Assembly: GCF_900460525.1 (NCBI RefSeq)
Contig: NZ_UHIY01000001.1
Coordinates: forward strand, 2,108,001 to 2,172,000
From: Yersinia kristensenii
GTDB taxonomy: Bacteria; Pseudomonadota; Gammaproteobacteria; Enterobacterales; Enterobacteriaceae
DNA: 64,000 nt
Reading direction: 5' to 3'
This document shows, one piece after another, positions 45,235 to 55,285 of this stretch; position 1 is the stretch's first letter, and each line of letters opens with the position of its first letter. Below the pieces are notes generated by a model, which saw nothing but the letters and a program-made list of their open reading frames with translations, was not told the DNA's origin and made no database searches. The position numbers and the translations under genes are program-made.

Positions 45235-45264
45235 AAGGGCGCCTAAGCAGGCGCCTTTGTTTTT
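45235..45264 (+). terminator. Terminator of trmB-yggL
   Basis: GGCGCCT, loop AAGC and AGGCGCC form a 7-bp GC-rich stem followed by TTTGTTTTT on the plus strand, 31 bp after the yggL stop. Confidence 0.9.
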
Positions 45265-45316
45265 ATCAGGCGCAGTTAGCGGAAACGGTTACCGGAGATT
45301 GATTAGGAGTATCGTT

Positions 45317-46261
45317 GTGGCAGCAGCTTTAGGGGTGACAACAGGGTTAGATAATACCTTGCTGGCAGATATCTTGCAGCAGGTGCGCCCGCTGATTGGT
45401 CTGGGGAAAGTGGCGGATTATATCCCCGCCTTGGCTGAGGTCTCGGCTGACAAATTAGGTATCGCGGTCTGTACGCTGGATGGCACGATATTTCAGGCCG
45501 GAGATGCCGATGAGCGTTTCTCTATTCAATCTATTTCAAAAGTATTAAGTCTGACTCTGGCATTATCGCGTTATGGGGAACAGGAGGTATGGCAGCGGGT
45601 TGGCAAAGAACCCTCTGGTCAGCCATTTAACTCATTGGTGCAGTTAGAGTTAGAAAAAGGCAAACCGCGTAACCCATTTATTAACCCTGGGGCGCTGGTG
45701 GTCTGCGATATGTTGCAAAGCCGCCTTAGCGCGCCGAAGCAACGAATGTTGGAAGTGGTGCGCCAGTTAGTGAATGACGACAACATCAGTTACGATGCTC
45801 GTGTCGCGCGCTCGGAATTTGAAAACTCTGATCGAAATGCGGCTATCGCCTATCTGATGAAGTCCTTCGGTAATTTCAACAATGATGTGCTGACGGTGCT
45901 TCAGACCTATTTTCACTATTGTGCCATGCGCATGAGTTGTGTCGAACTGGCCCGCTGCTTTGTTTACCTGGCGAATCAGGGGCACAGTATTAGCGGGCAA
46001 GAATCATTGATTACGCCGATGCAGGCGCGACAGATTAATGCTCTGATGATTACTAGTGGTATGTATGATGGAGCCGGTGAATTTGCCTTCCGCGTGGGTA
46101 TGCCAGGTAAGTCCGGTGTTGGCGGTGGGATTATCGCCATTGTGCCCGATGAGTTATGTATTGCGGTTTGGTCACCCGAATTAGATCCTGCGGGGAACTC
46201 TCTGGCTGGAACCGCTGCCTTAGAACTATTGGCACAGCGGATTGGCCGCTCCATTTTTTAG
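45317..46261 (+). CDS. glsB: Glutaminase GlsB
   Basis: The enzyme hydrolyses L-glutamine to glutamate and ammonia. The GTG start at 45317 is chosen because AGGAG precedes it by 7 bp and the resulting 314 residues agree with the family (about 308). The beta-lactamase-like serine site is in [13 protein letters not shown] (Ser-x-x-Lys, about 70), with [10 protein letters not shown] and [13 protein letters not shown] farther on and [10 protein letters not shown] near the end. The upstream frame to 45257 crosses the terminator and is rejected. It stands alone between yggL and yggN, a variant of the E. coli order (glsB lies elsewhere there). Confidence 0.93.
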   Translation: MAAALGVTTGLDNTLLADILQQVRPLIGLGKVADYIPALAEVSADKLGIAVCTLDGTIFQAGDADERFSIQSISKVLSLTLALSRYGEQEVWQRVGKEPSGQPFNSLVQLELEKGKPRNPFINPGALVVCDMLQSRLSAPKQRMLEVVRQLVNDDNISYDARVARSEFENSDRNAAIAYLMKSFGNFNNDVLTVLQTYFHYCAMRMSCVELARCFVYLANQGHSISGQESLITPMQARQINALMITSGMYDGAGEFAFRVGMPGKSGVGGGIIAIVPDELCIAVWSPELDPAGNSLAGTAALELLAQRIGRSIF

Positions 46262-46363
46262 GACAGCTCTTCTTTATACCTAAAGTAAATTCTGGCAGGG
46301 TGGAGATTAGCACGTTATAAATAGCCATAGAACTACGGGATGGCACAGTTTCTCAGGAGTCTT

Positions 46364-47104
46364 ATGTTACTTAAAATGAAAGCATTACGCACGGCGGGGC
46401 TAGCGGTATTGATGCTGACTGCCTGGCAGGCACAAGCTGATTATCAGTGCAGTGTAAAACCGCAGGATGATGTCATTATCAGTCCGCAATCTGTACAGGT
46501 AGTGGGAGCCAGCGGTAATTTACAGATTTCGCCTGACGGTGATGTTACCCGTAATGGCAAAACATTAACTGTGACTGATGCACAGCGCCAACAGGCTTTC
46601 CGCTATCAAACGGCATTGCGCAAAGATTTGCCGTGGATAGAAAATGGTGCCCAGCAGCACTTGGAAAAGGCACGCGTTTCGCTGGATAAAGTGATTGTTC
46701 AACAACTGGGGAGCAGCAGTAATGTGCGTAACCGGCTGACCACCTTGAGTGACCAGCTTAAGCAACAAATGAACCGCATTATTGAGAAACGCAGTGACGG
46801 TTTAACTTTCCACCATAAAGCTATCGATCAAGTCGAAAAAGATGGCCGCCAGTTGGTGCAACAGAGCATGGGCGGTGTGTTGCAAGATAGCCTGAATGAG
46901 ATGGGCGTTAAGCAGGCGACCAATAGCAGTGGGGGCAATAATCCATTGCAGGCCATTATGGGGAATCTGGGGGGGTTACAGCAGGCTATCCAAAACGAAT
47001 GGAATAATCAGGAACAGGATTTCCAGCAGTTCGGGCATGAGGTATGCGGGCGTGTGACAACACTAGAGCAGCAACGTAAGGATTTACTCAAAGCATTAAA
47101 TTAA
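46364..47104 (+). CDS. yggN: YggN family secreted protein (DUF2884)
   Basis: The 246-residue protein of unknown function has a signal peptide (KALRTAGLAVLMLTAWQAQA) and is probably periplasmic. ATG 46364 is preferred over 46340 because AGGAG lies just upstream. The mature protein is Gln-rich and helical (LEQQRKDLLKALN end) with two cysteines (YQCSV and HEVCGRV) that could form a disulfide. It matches DUF2884/YggN in length and the ENGAQQHLEKARVSLDK segment. Its place after glsB and before hemW keeps the yggN neighbourhood of E. coli. Confidence 0.88.
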   Translation: MLLKMKALRTAGLAVLMLTAWQAQADYQCSVKPQDDVIISPQSVQVVGASGNLQISPDGDVTRNGKTLTVTDAQRQQAFRYQTALRKDLPWIENGAQQHLEKARVSLDKVIVQQLGSSSNVRNRLTTLSDQLKQQMNRIIEKRSDGLTFHHKAIDQVEKDGRQLVQQSMGGVLQDSLNEMGVKQATNSSGGNNPLQAIMGNLGGLQQAIQNEWNNQEQDFQQFGHEVCGRVTTLEQQRKDLLKALN

Positions 47105-47312
47105 TACCTGCCATCTTTCCAGATGCAGGGTTGTTGGTGGTCATTACTTACCCAAGTCCTTGAGTTATCTCGATTCTGTGGGTTCATTTTATTGCCGTCT
47201 TCCTGCAACTCGAAATTTATTGGGTATAGGGTGATTCAGATTTTGCAGGTTCAGACTGGGAATGCCATCTGAACCTGTTTTTCTCACTTATTTTTATAAA
47301 ATCTCAATTGTT
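47105..47312. other. Gap with a possible degenerate palindromic repeat
   Basis: The stretch CCTGCAACTCGAAATTTATT near 47205 and GATGCAGGGTTGTTGG near 47124 resemble parts of the repeat family at 43877, 50911, 52905 and 56353, but the central hairpin is unrecognisable. No gene is seen. Confidence 0.3.
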
Positions 47313-48443
47313 TTACAAAAACAGTTCTAACAGCGAGTTAAGGAATAACTTTCCTTTCTCGGTGATCTGCCAGTATTCCTCGGTTTCGATTAAATATTGT
47401 TTCGCTAATGCTTCATCCAACTGCGGGCGAATTGTGCTTTCAGCTAACCCAGTAAAATGAGTGAAATCCGCGCGTGGTGCAGCCTCTAGCAAACGGAATC
47501 GGTTCATAAAGAACTCAAAAGGGCGGTCAGCCGCTTCGACTTCATATTGCTTATCCAGATATTTGCCCTGCATAAACCCACGGGGATGTTTGGTTTTTAT
47601 GGTGCGTAAAATCCGCCCATCACTAAAAGTGATTTTACCGTGTGCACCACAGCCAATCCCCAGATAATCGCCAAAACGCCAATAGTTGAGATTATGCTGA
47701 CATTGGTAACCCGGTTTAGCATAGGCCGAGGTTTCATATTGCTGATATCCGGCGGCACTGAGTAACTGATGGCCTTGCTGGAAAATATCCCATAGCGCGT
47801 CGTCATCTGGCAGAGTCGGAGGGCGCGAACTGAAGCCGGTGTTTGGCTCAATCGTTAACTGATACCAAGACAGATGCGGGGGATTCAATGCAATAGCTTG
47901 GCGCAAGTCGTCCAGCGCCTCTTCCAGCGATTGATCCGGTAAACCGTGCATTAAGTCCAGATTAAAACTGCGCAGTTGCAATGAGGTAGCCAATTCAGCG
48001 GCGCGTTTCGCCTCTTCCGGCCCGTGTATCCGCCCCAGCCGTGTTAACTTCGCCGCGCTAAAGCTTTGCACACCAATAGAGATGCGGTTGATACCGGCTC
48101 GCTGATAGCCGCTAAAACGGTCAGCTTCAACTGCACCGGGATTGGCTTCCATAGTAATTTCAGCATTCATTGCCAGCGGCAATCTGGCGCGAACGCCATC
48201 GAGCAACTGTTGCATGGCTTCGGCACTGAGCAAACTTGGTGTGCCGCCACCAATAAAAATGGTGCTTATCTCGCGACCGCTGACCAGAGGCACATCTGCA
48301 TCAAGATCCGCTAGCAAGTGCTCTACATATTCCTGATGGGGGACATCACCTTTCAGCGCATGGGAATTAAAGTCACAGTAAGGGCATTTCTGCACACACC
48401 AGGGAATGTGGATGTAAAGGCTAAGCGGGGGTAATTTAAGCAT
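47313..48443 (-). CDS. hemW: Heme chaperone / radical SAM protein HemW
   Basis: HemW (YggW) resembles coproporphyrinogen dehydrogenase but is a heme-binding chaperone in tested bacteria. The 376 residues contain the radical SAM cluster [10 protein letters not shown] (Cys at about 16, 20, 23), the GGGTPS loop, [12 protein letters not shown], the IGVQSF motif, and the HemN C-terminal domain ([19 protein letters not shown]). ATG 48443 fits the family start and overlaps the end of rdgB by 8 bp; the frame is open to 48455. Older annotations call this an oxygen-independent coproporphyrinogen III oxidase, which is probably wrong. Confidence 0.95.
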   Translation of the reverse strand: MLKLPPLSLYIHIPWCVQKCPYCDFNSHALKGDVPHQEYVEHLLADLDADVPLVSGREISTIFIGGGTPSLLSAEAMQQLLDGVRARLPLAMNAEITMEANPGAVEADRFSGYQRAGINRISIGVQSFSAAKLTRLGRIHGPEEAKRAAELATSLQLRSFNLDLMHGLPDQSLEEALDDLRQAIALNPPHLSWYQLTIEPNTGFSSRPPTLPDDDALWDIFQQGHQLLSAAGYQQYETSAYAKPGYQCQHNLNYWRFGDYLGIGCGAHGKITFSDGRILRTIKTKHPRGFMQGKYLDKQYEVEAADRPFEFFMNRFRLLEAAPRADFTHFTGLAESTIRPQLDEALAKQYLIETEEYWQITEKGKLFLNSLLELFL

Positions 48444-49029
48444 TGCGCAGGGCATCCAGCATCAGTTTCAGTGCTTGACCACGATGGGAAACGGCGTGCT
48501 TTTCTTCACGAGTCAATTCTGCTGCGGTTTTACCCAGTTCTGGGACATAGAAAATAGGATCATAACCAAATCCAGCCGCACCAGCAGGTTGGTGAGCGAT
48601 CACACCCGGCCATTGACCATGGAAGACTAATGGCGTTGGATCTTCCGCATGGCGCATATAAACCAACACACAATGGAATTGGGCACCGCGCTGTGCATTA
48701 GGAATATCTTTCAATGCGACCAGCAGTTTCTCAAGGTTTTCTTGATCACTGGCCTCAATGCCAGCATAACGAGCGGAGTAAATCCCAGGCGCTCCGTCTA
48801 GAGCATCAACAGCTAAGCCAGAGTCATCTGCGATAGCTGGTAAACCGGTGGTTTGTGCGGCATGGCGTGCTTTTAATATGGCGTTTTCAATGAAAGTTAA
48901 GCCAGTTTCTTCGGCAGATTCGACACCCAGTTCGGTTTGCGCGATGACATCCAAACCAAAATCGGCCAGCAAGTTTGCCAACTCACGCACTTTACCGGGG
49001 TTGCCGGTGGCTAATACTATTTTTTGCAT
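48436..49029 (-). CDS. rdgB: dITP/XTP pyrophosphatase RdgB
   Basis: RdgB hydrolyses non-canonical purine triphosphates (dITP, XTP) to the monophosphate and keeps them out of DNA. The 197 residues equal E. coli RdgB and show the start [13 protein letters not shown] with the substrate-binding loop, [18 protein letters not shown] with the metal-binding Glu, the catalytic [24 protein letters not shown] loop ([11 protein letters not shown], about 68-78), and GFGYDPIF. It overlaps hemW by 8 bp, so both are in one operon with yggU, yggT, and possibly proC and yggS. Confidence 0.96.
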   Translation of the reverse strand: MQKIVLATGNPGKVRELANLLADFGLDVIAQTELGVESAEETGLTFIENAILKARHAAQTTGLPAIADDSGLAVDALDGAPGIYSARYAGIEASDQENLEKLLVALKDIPNAQRGAQFHCVLVYMRHAEDPTPLVFHGQWPGVIAHQPAGAAGFGYDPIFYVPELGKTAAELTREEKHAVSHRGQALKLMLDALRNA

Positions 49030-49092
49030 GGAAGAGTCCTGAATTTCATTTAGGCCGATATTTAATCGCCCAATTCTAGCGGGAAGTATTGA

Positions 49093-49383
49093 TCATTCGA
49101 GCAGTGCCGCCACTTCGGGCGGGATCTGTTGCGGGTTAACGATTTTGATCTGTTTATGCCGCCCCAACTCGCCCTTTTCGATAATCACCTGGCTTTTCGC
49201 TACCCGGAACTGTTTAGCGATAAACTTGACCAAATGAGCATTAGCTTGACCATCAACGGGTGGCGCGGTAATGGCGACTTTAAGTTCGTCGCCATGTAAA
49301 CCGACTATCTGATCACGACTGGCTTTCGGCTGAATATATAGCCTGAGAGCCAGCCCGTCCAGCAACTGGGTGACTACACTCAC
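49093..49383 (-). CDS. yggU: YggU family protein (DUF167)
   Basis: The GTG start at 49383 overlaps the yggT stop (GTGA) and gives 96 residues, the size of E. coli YggU; a longer frame to 49395 lies inside yggT. The conserved [20 protein letters not shown] and [18 protein letters not shown] segments define DUF167, a small alpha/beta protein of unknown function. It probably is translated together with yggT. Nothing indicates its role beyond co-occurrence with yggT in many genomes. Confidence 0.93.
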   Translation of the reverse strand: MSVVTQLLDGLALRLYIQPKASRDQIVGLHGDELKVAITAPPVDGQANAHLVKFIAKQFRVAKSQVIIEKGELGRHKQIKIVNPQQIPPEVAALLE

Positions 49384-49934
49384 AGTATGAACCAAAGCTC
49401 ACCTAGCAGATCCGTACCTAAATAGTTGAACAGGTACAGAATAAGAATCACCACCATCGCTGAGAAATCGATACCGCCCATGGCGGGTAAAATGCGGCGA
49501 ATCGGTGCCATTAAAGGTTCAGTTAACTGATAAAGCAGGTAATCCATTGGGCTACGGCCCTGGCTGACCCAGCTCATCAGCGCCCGAATAATCATCACCC
49601 AAAAAATGAGATAACCGACTGCTTTAACTAACGAAATAACACCAAACAGCAAGTTGTACGGGCTGAGTGACATTGAACCGCTCTGGATCAACACCAATAG
49701 TGGATACTTGATGGTCATCAACAGGAACGCCAGCAGCAACGATGCACTGTCGATTGGCCCCAAAGACGGGATAATCCGACGCAACGGGCCAACAATCGGC
49801 TGGGTGATTTTCACCACAAATTGTGAAAACGGGTTATAAAAATCGCTGTGAACCCACTGCATCCAGATACGCAACAGCAGTACCATCACATACAGGTCAA
49901 TGACCGTTTTTGCCAGAAAAGTCAGCGTTAGCAT
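49380..49934 (-). CDS. yggT: YggT family membrane protein
   Basis: The 184-residue inner-membrane protein has four hydrophobic segments in two repeated YGGT units. Each has the pattern of a helix followed by [20 protein letters not shown] or a similar [20 protein letters not shown] stretch. In E. coli YggT is linked to potassium and osmotic shock tolerance. Start 49934 has AAGG 6 bp upstream and gives a normal length; the frame to 49982 adds a part without family match. Its stop is overlapped by the yggU start. Confidence 0.93.
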   Translation of the reverse strand: MLTLTFLAKTVIDLYVMVLLLRIWMQWVHSDFYNPFSQFVVKITQPIVGPLRRIIPSLGPIDSASLLLAFLLMTIKYPLLVLIQSGSMSLSPYNLLFGVISLVKAVGYLIFWVMIIRALMSWVSQGRSPMDYLLYQLTEPLMAPIRRILPAMGGIDFSAMVVILILYLFNYLGTDLLGELWFIL

Positions 49935-50062
49935 GAGTTGCCTTAATCCTTTGTTCAATATGGTATGCAGGTAAATAGACAACCTATTTGCCTACTTTAT
50001 AGGCCCCTATCTTAACGGGAAAGCATCAGAGCCGGTGTCGGGTTTTGTAAATTTTGCTGTGG

Positions 50063-50884
50063 TTAGAACAGCTTTTCCATTTCTTTTGCTCGCACAATAG
50101 CGGCTTGCATGGCATTGGAAACAATTTGTGGCAAGTGCTGTTCGTTAAATACTCGAATTGCCTCCGCGGTCGTGCCTCCTTTCGATGTGACTTGTTCACG
50201 CAGTGTTGAAAGCGGTAATTGCGGGTTGGCTTCCACTAATGCTGTTGCACCGGACGCCGCTTGCTGCACCAGCATACGGGCGGTTTCACTGTCAAAACCT
50301 AATTTTTCAGCTTCTTGCTGCATCGCTTCCATAAACAAGAAGAAATAAGCTGGCGCACTGCCTGCGGCGGCAATAACGCTGTTGATGCCGTTTTCGTCAT
50401 TCACCCAACAAACTTTACCCACTGAACTCATCAGTGAAGCCGTAAAATCACGGTCATCTTGCGAGACTTGATCCGGTGCATAAAGGCCGCTCATCCCTTT
50501 CCCCACCAGCGATGGTGTGTTGGGCATAATTCGCACCAGATTGAGATTCTCGCCCAATAGCGTATAGAAACGGGCCACCTGCACACCCGCGGCGATAGAT
50601 AACACCAGCTTACCAGTGAAGTTGATATTTTCCTGCAACGGCTGGCATACCGCCGCCATTAATTGGGGTTTAACCGCCAAAACTACCACCTCGGCTTTTT
50701 TCGCCTCGGTCATGTTATCGTCACTACTGATAACACCAAACTCAGCCGCCAGAGCATCACGGTTTTTACCGGAAGGTGCGCAAACGCTGATCATCTTAGC
50801 GGGATAACCACCGGCAACTAAACCTGCGATAATTGCCCGCGCCATATTGCCCGCGCCAATGAATGTAATGTTGCGATGTTTCAT
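50063..50884 (-). CDS. proC: Pyrroline-5-carboxylate reductase ProC
   Basis: ProC reduces 1-pyrroline-5-carboxylate with NAD(P)H in the last step of proline synthesis. The 273 residues begin with the Rossmann loop ITFIGAGNMARAIIAGL (about 5-21) and include VRIMPNTPSLVGKGM (about 122-136), AGSAPAYFFLFMEAM (about 168-182) and QVTSKGGTTAEAI near 240. Start 50884 has AGGAG upstream; the frame to 50944 crosses the palindromic repeat. In E. coli proC sits elsewhere (386 kb); in Yersinia and Pseudomonas-like genomes it follows yggS, as here. Confidence 0.96.
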   Translation of the reverse strand: MKHRNITFIGAGNMARAIIAGLVAGGYPAKMISVCAPSGKNRDALAAEFGVISSDDNMTEAKKAEVVVLAVKPQLMAAVCQPLQENINFTGKLVLSIAAGVQVARFYTLLGENLNLVRIMPNTPSLVGKGMSGLYAPDQVSQDDRDFTASLMSSVGKVCWVNDENGINSVIAAAGSAPAYFFLFMEAMQQEAEKLGFDSETARMLVQQAASGATALVEANPQLPLSTLREQVTSKGGTTAEAIRVFNEQHLPQIVSNAMQAAIVRAKEMEKLF

Positions 50885-50910
50885 TAAATCAGTTCTCCTC
50901 ATCCCCTGCG

Positions 50911-51056
50911 TATTTGAAGCCACAGCGGTGTTAGCATCTATCACTCACCCGAATCACTTACTTGTGTAAGCTCATCGGGATTCGCTCCTTTGCTGCCTTG
51001 CCGTGACTCCAACTACTTTGGGGCCCTCTTTGTATTCGAAGCCACCGGGGGTTAAG
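50911..51056. repeat. Intergenic palindromic repeat, copy C
   Basis: Between proC and yggS. The centre CCCGAATCACTTACTTGTG with TAAGCTCATCGGGA forms a hairpin. The arms (TTTGAAGCCACAGCGGTGTT and TTCGAAGCCACCGGGGGTT) match each other less well than in copies A, D and E. The right arm overlaps the last codons of yggS (stop 51052-51054). Confidence 0.6.
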
Positions 51057-51747
51057 CGCGGGAGCCAAAAATGGCGGTACCAATGCGCACTAAAGTACTG
51101 CCCGCGGCAATAGCGGCAGCCATATCATCCGTCATCCCCATGGAAAGCGTATCCATCTGAGGGTAGCTGGCTTTTAAAGTCAAGAACGCCTGATTCATTT
51201 GCTCAAATACCGCCAGTTGCCGCTGATAATCAGTTTCAGGAGCCGGAATAGCCATTAGCCCGCGTAAATGCAGGTTAGGTAGCGCATTAATACTGGCTGC
51301 CAAAGCGGGCAGCTCCGCCAGTGTAATACCGGACTTACTCTGCTCATCACTGATATTGACCTGAATCAGGATGTTCAATGCTGGCATTTCTGGCGGGCGT
51401 TGAGCACTTAGGCGCTGTGCAATCTTGAGCCTATCGACGGTATGGCACCAGGCAAAATTCTCTGCGACTAATCTGCTTTTATTTGATTGCAGGGGGCCGA
51501 TAAAGTGCCATTCAAGATGGGCTGAGGGGGCGTTATCTGCAAAATAGTGGATTTTATCCACTCCTTCCTGCACATAGTTTTCGCCAAAAGCGTATTGCCC
51601 AGCGGCGATGGCTTCTTCGATAGCGCTCACAGGCTTGGTTTTACTGACTGCAAGCAATGTCACTTCTTCTGGAGAGCGCCCGCAATTGCGTGCAGCGGTT
51701 GCGATTTGCGCTCTGACATCCTGTAGATTCTGCTCAATTGTGCTCAT
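51052..51747 (-). CDS. yggS: PLP homeostasis protein YggS
   Basis: YggS (PLPBP) binds pyridoxal phosphate and keeps its pool in balance; it has no known catalysis. The 231 residues start at 51747 (MSTIEQNLQDVRAQIATA) and include VTLLAVSKTKP with the PLP lysine (about 36), GENYVQEG, HFIGPLQSNK and LSMGMTDDMAAAIAAGSTLVRIG. The frame to 51900 has no counterpart. It is divergent from the pilT-like gene, 19 bp between starts, so the two share their control region. Confidence 0.95.
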   Translation of the reverse strand: MSTIEQNLQDVRAQIATAARNCGRSPEEVTLLAVSKTKPVSAIEEAIAAGQYAFGENYVQEGVDKIHYFADNAPSAHLEWHFIGPLQSNKSRLVAENFAWCHTVDRLKIAQRLSAQRPPEMPALNILIQVNISDEQSKSGITLAELPALAASINALPNLHLRGLMAIPAPETDYQRQLAVFEQMNQAFLTLKASYPQMDTLSMGMTDDMAAAIAAGSTLVRIGTAIFGSRA

Positions 51748-51766
51748 ATGGACCCAGGAGTTTGAT

Positions 51767-52906
51767 ATGGATTTCACCCGTCTGGATAACAAAAACACAG
51801 ACTTGGATAACCCCGTATTTAGTGATGTTTTCACCGAATACATTGATTTAGAAAACCCTGAACATGCCGATGGTGACTTCAACGAACAGGATTTTGCCAA
51901 TAAAGTGGCGGCTAGTGTAAATCATAATGCATCCGATCTGCACCTTTGTACCGGTGATCATCCGGTATTGCGTATTGATGGTGAATTGAAAACCTTCACT
52001 CATTGGCCGCGCGTCAATGCCAATTGGCTGAGTGGCCTTAGCCGACATTTATTGAGTGAAGTTCAACAAAGGCAATTGCAGCAAAGTGGGCAGGTTGATT
52101 GTGCTTGCACCACGAGTGCGGGGCAACGGCTGCGGGCGAATGTTTTCCAGCAACAGCAGGGGCGTTCGATAGCCTTTCGTGTCATTTCTGCAACTAGCCC
52201 ATCACTGAACGAATTGGACGTCCCACCCATTATTAACCAACTCATTGAGCAAGAGAATGGATTGATTCTAATTACCGGCGCGACAGGTAGTGGTAAAACC
52301 ACCACATTGAGCGCGATGATAAGTGCCATGAATCAAAAACAAGCGCGGCATATCATCACACTGGAAGATCCGATCGAATTTCTTCATAGCAGCAAAACAT
52401 GTTTGATCCAGCAGCGGGAGTTGGGGCGTCATACCGATTCTTTCAGTAGCGCCTTAACCGGGGCATTGCGGCAAGATCCAGATATCATTTTATTAGGTGA
52501 ACTGCGGGATCCAGAGTCAATTCGTTTAGCGCTAACCGCTGCTGAAACCGGGCATTTGGTGTTAGCCACATTACATACTCGTACCGCGGCCCAAGCAATC
52601 GATAGGCTGGTGGATATATTCCCTGTCGCAGAGAAAACGGCGATTCAGGCGCAATTAGCCGCCAGTTTACGCGCCGTTATCACACAAAAATTGTGTCATA
52701 AAGTCGGCGGCGGGCGCATAGCTGTATTTGAGATTCTGACTCAAACCACGGCAGCCAGCCATTTGATTCGTGAAGGTAAAACCTACCAGCTTCACTCAGT
52801 GATACAGACGGGTGGGCAATGGGGAATGCAAACTTTTGAACAGAGCATAGCGCAGCGGCAAAAACAGGGCATATTGGCAGATCAGCATGTGAGTCAATTG
52901 ATATAG
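51767..52906 (+). CDS. yggR: PilT-like ATPase YggR
   Basis: The 379-residue protein is a type IV pilus retraction-type ATPase, encoded away from pilus genes as in E. coli. It has the N-terminal PAS-like part (SDLHLCTGDHPVLRIDGE, about 62-79), Walker A LITGATGSGKTTT, the Asp box TLEDPIEF, LRQDPDIILLGELRD (Walker B) and the His box ATLHT. Start 51767 has AGGAG 7 bp upstream. It lacks pilus neighbours, so it may act on a distant system. Its stop codon lies in the left arm of the repeat at 52905. Confidence 0.92.
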   Translation: MDFTRLDNKNTDLDNPVFSDVFTEYIDLENPEHADGDFNEQDFANKVAASVNHNASDLHLCTGDHPVLRIDGELKTFTHWPRVNANWLSGLSRHLLSEVQQRQLQQSGQVDCACTTSAGQRLRANVFQQQQGRSIAFRVISATSPSLNELDVPPIINQLIEQENGLILITGATGSGKTTTLSAMISAMNQKQARHIITLEDPIEFLHSSKTCLIQQRELGRHTDSFSSALTGALRQDPDIILLGELRDPESIRLALTAAETGHLVLATLHTRTAAQAIDRLVDIFPVAEKTAIQAQLAASLRAVITQKLCHKVGGGRIAVFEILTQTTAASHLIREGKTYQLHSVIQTGGQWGMQTFEQSIAQRQKQGILADQHVSQLI

Positions 52907-53061
52907 AGCCGCTAACACCGCAGCGGCTCCAAGTATACAAAAGAGATTACTCAAAGTAATTGGAGTAGCGGCAAGGCAGCAAACGAATGTATCCCGATGA
53001 GCTTACATTAGTAAGTGATTCGGGTAAGTGAGAGCCGCTAACACCGCAGCGGCTCCAAGTA
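52905..53061. repeat. Intergenic palindromic repeat, copy D
   Basis: Two identical 31-bp arms (52905-52935 and 53031-53061, core GCCGCTAACACCGCAGCGGC, itself a hairpin) flank a centre in the opposite orientation to copies A and C (CCCGATGAGCTTACATTAG, then TAAGTGATTCGGG). The left arm includes the stop codon of yggR. The element separates yggR from aguA, whose transcripts converge here. Confidence 0.7.
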
Positions 53062-53071
53062 CGAAGAGTAT

Positions 53072-54196
53072 TTACGGCGTGGGGATCTGCTGGGTAATAC
53101 AATGAATATTGCCACCCCCGAGCAAGATCTCGCGGGCAGGGACGCCGACAATCGCATAGTCAGGGAATATCTGCTGCAATAGGTCATGCGCCAGCCCATC
53201 TGTGCGGCTGTCCAACAGCGGATAAATAATCTGTTGATTGCTGATTAGGAAGTTGACGTAAGACCCCGCTAACCGCTCACCGGCGGTACGTGGCACGGCA
53301 TCGCTGGACAGCACATCGAAAGTCTCGGCTTCGGTGTTATACAGTGGGCCTGGCGCAGGCAGCTTCCAGATTTTCAGCTTACGGCCTTTGGCATCGATTG
53401 CATTGGATAAAACCTCAAAGGCAGCAACCGAACGCGCATATTGCGGATCTTGTTGATCGTCAGTCCAATGCAGGGCGACTTCACCTGGGCGAACAAAGCA
53501 GCACATATTGTCGATATGGCCATCAGTCTCATCATTATAGACGCCGTCTTGTAACCAGATGAAATGCGTGACACCAAGGTATTTGTGCAGCAACTGTTCA
53601 ATCTGCGCTTGATTCAGGTGCGGGTTGCGGTTTGGATTCAGCAAACATTCAGCGGTGGTCAGTAAAGTGCCTTCGCCATCAGTATGAATAGATCCACCTT
53701 CCAGCACCAGCGGTGCGCTGTAATGCGCATTATTCAAGAAATCACTGACTTGGACGGCAATTTTCTCATCTTGCTGCCAATTGGCATACAAACCGCCGTT
53801 AAGACCGCCCCAGGCGTTAAATTGCCAGTCAACAGCGCGGCGCTCACCGGCACCGTTAATCACCATGGTCGGGCCGGTATCGCGCATCCAGGCATCATCA
53901 CTGGCCATTTCTACCAAGGTGACACTGGCTGGCATGGTGGCTTTTGCCTGCGCCATAAACTCAGCAGGTACGCCCATAAACACCGGTGTAGTACGGCTGA
54001 TAGCCTCCGCCACTTTGGCAAACGTCTGTTGAGCGGGAATGCCTTTGCCACGCCAGTTGTCCTGACGATACGGCCACAGCATCCAGACCGCATCTTGCTG
54101 TGCCCATTCTGCTGGCATAAAAAAGCCATCTTGCTGCGGAGTACTCGGCAGTGCTTGTGATGCCGTATCGGGTAAAACTGGGTCTTTTACAGACAT
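53072..54196 (-). CDS. aguA: Agmatine deiminase AguA
   Basis: AguA hydrolyses agmatine to N-carbamoylputrescine and ammonia. The 374 residues carry the guanidino-group-modifying signatures: [20 protein letters not shown] near the start, [10 protein letters not shown] (about 102-111), [12 protein letters not shown] with the catalytic His (about 170), TDGHIDN and the nucleophilic Cys in [12 protein letters not shown] (about residue 368). The gene lies 3 bp downstream of aguB's stop on the same strand. It links SpeA (agmatine maker) to putrescine. Confidence 0.96.
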   Translation of the reverse strand: MSVKDPVLPDTASQALPSTPQQDGFFMPAEWAQQDAVWMLWPYRQDNWRGKGIPAQQTFAKVAEAISRTTPVFMGVPAEFMAQAKATMPASVTLVEMASDDAWMRDTGPTMVINGAGERRAVDWQFNAWGGLNGGLYANWQQDEKIAVQVSDFLNNAHYSAPLVLEGGSIHTDGEGTLLTTAECLLNPNRNPHLNQAQIEQLLHKYLGVTHFIWLQDGVYNDETDGHIDNMCCFVRPGEVALHWTDDQQDPQYARSVAAFEVLSNAIDAKGRKLKIWKLPAPGPLYNTEAETFDVLSSDAVPRTAGERLAGSYVNFLISNQQIIYPLLDSRTDGLAHDLLQQIFPDYAIVGVPAREILLGGGNIHCITQQIPTP

Positions 54197-54199
54197 AAA

Positions 54200-55084
54200 T
54201 TATCTCCGGGTCTTGCCATCAGATGTGGCAAGTGCCTGATACATTTCCGGGCGACGATCGCGGAACAAGCCCCATGAAGCGCGCTGAGCCGCGATTTCCT
54301 GCAAATCGAACTCATGCACCAAAATAGCTTCGTCGGTTTTATTCGCCTGAGCTACCAGCGCACCAGTTTGGTCAGCAATAAACGAGGAACCGTAGAAAGT
54401 CATTTCCAGACCATCGATATATTTGCTTTTTTCTGTACCAATGCGGTTAGAGGCAATCACGGGCACCAGATTCGCAGCGGCATGACCTTGCTGAACACGA
54501 GTCCAGTGCGGCTGGCTGTCAATATCAGGATAAGCTGGCTCAGAACCAATGGCTGTTGGGTAGAAAATGATTTCCGCGCCCAGCAATGCCAGGCTGCGGG
54601 CAGTTTCCGGGAACCACTGATCCCAACAGATACCTACACCGACTTTGGCGTAGCGGGTCTGCCAGACTTTAAAGCCGGTATCACCGGGGATAAAGAATTG
54701 TTTTTCTTGATACGCCGGCCCATTAGGGATGTGAGTTTTGCGATACACATCCAGCACTGAGCCGTCAGCATCAATCATGACCAGCGAGTTATAATATGCG
54801 TTGTTGGCTTTCTCAAAGAAACTCAGTGGCAATACCACTTCCAGCTCGGCCGCGAGCTTGGAAAAATGTTGGATAAGCGGGCTACTATCCAGCTCTTGGG
54901 CCAGTGCATAGTGTTCCGGGCTTTGGTCTATGCAGAAATAAGGAGCGGCAAACAGCTCCTGAATCAGGATGATTTGTGCGCCTTTGGCGTGCGCATCACG
55001 TACCAGTTTCTCGGCATTTTCAATGTTCTTAGGCAGGTCCCAGGAACAGGCCATTTGAGTCGCAGCAACAGTTACTTTTGTCAT
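54200..55084 (-). CDS. aguB: N-carbamoylputrescine amidase AguB
   Basis: AguB converts N-carbamoylputrescine to putrescine, CO2 and ammonia. The 294-residue protein has the nitrilase triad: Glu in LIQELFAAPYF (about 43), Lys in YRKTHIPNG (about 116) and Cys in VGICWDQWFPE (about 153). The order aguB-aguA and the 3-bp spacing indicate one operon. In E. coli this position between yggR and ruvX is empty and SpeB performs the equivalent step, so the pair is an addition or a retained alternative. Confidence 0.96.
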   Translation of the reverse strand: MTKVTVAATQMACSWDLPKNIENAEKLVRDAHAKGAQIILIQELFAAPYFCIDQSPEHYALAQELDSSPLIQHFSKLAAELEVVLPLSFFEKANNAYYNSLVMIDADGSVLDVYRKTHIPNGPAYQEKQFFIPGDTGFKVWQTRYAKVGVGICWDQWFPETARSLALLGAEIIFYPTAIGSEPAYPDIDSQPHWTRVQQGHAAANLVPVIASNRIGTEKSKYIDGLEMTFYGSSFIADQTGALVAQANKTDEAILVHEFDLQEIAAQRASWGLFRDRRPEMYQALATSDGKTRR

Positions 55085-55285
55085 GAGAGAACCTCAATAA
55101 ATGTAAAAAGCACCCGCGAGGGTGTGCAATATTTTGAGCCGCTGATTGGCATCCATCCAGTATACAATTGTGCGGGGATGGGTGCCACGCTATACCCGAT
55201 TTGTCGGGGCAGGCAGCGGGAATGGATAGTGGAAAACAGCAGGGGATGCAGAATTTGGCTTATGATAAAATGTCAAAAAACGTAT

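Noticed and set aside
53684..54160. 158-codon plus-strand frame
   Set aside because: It is fully antisense to aguA, and its translation is Ile/His/Gly-rich without any known pattern.
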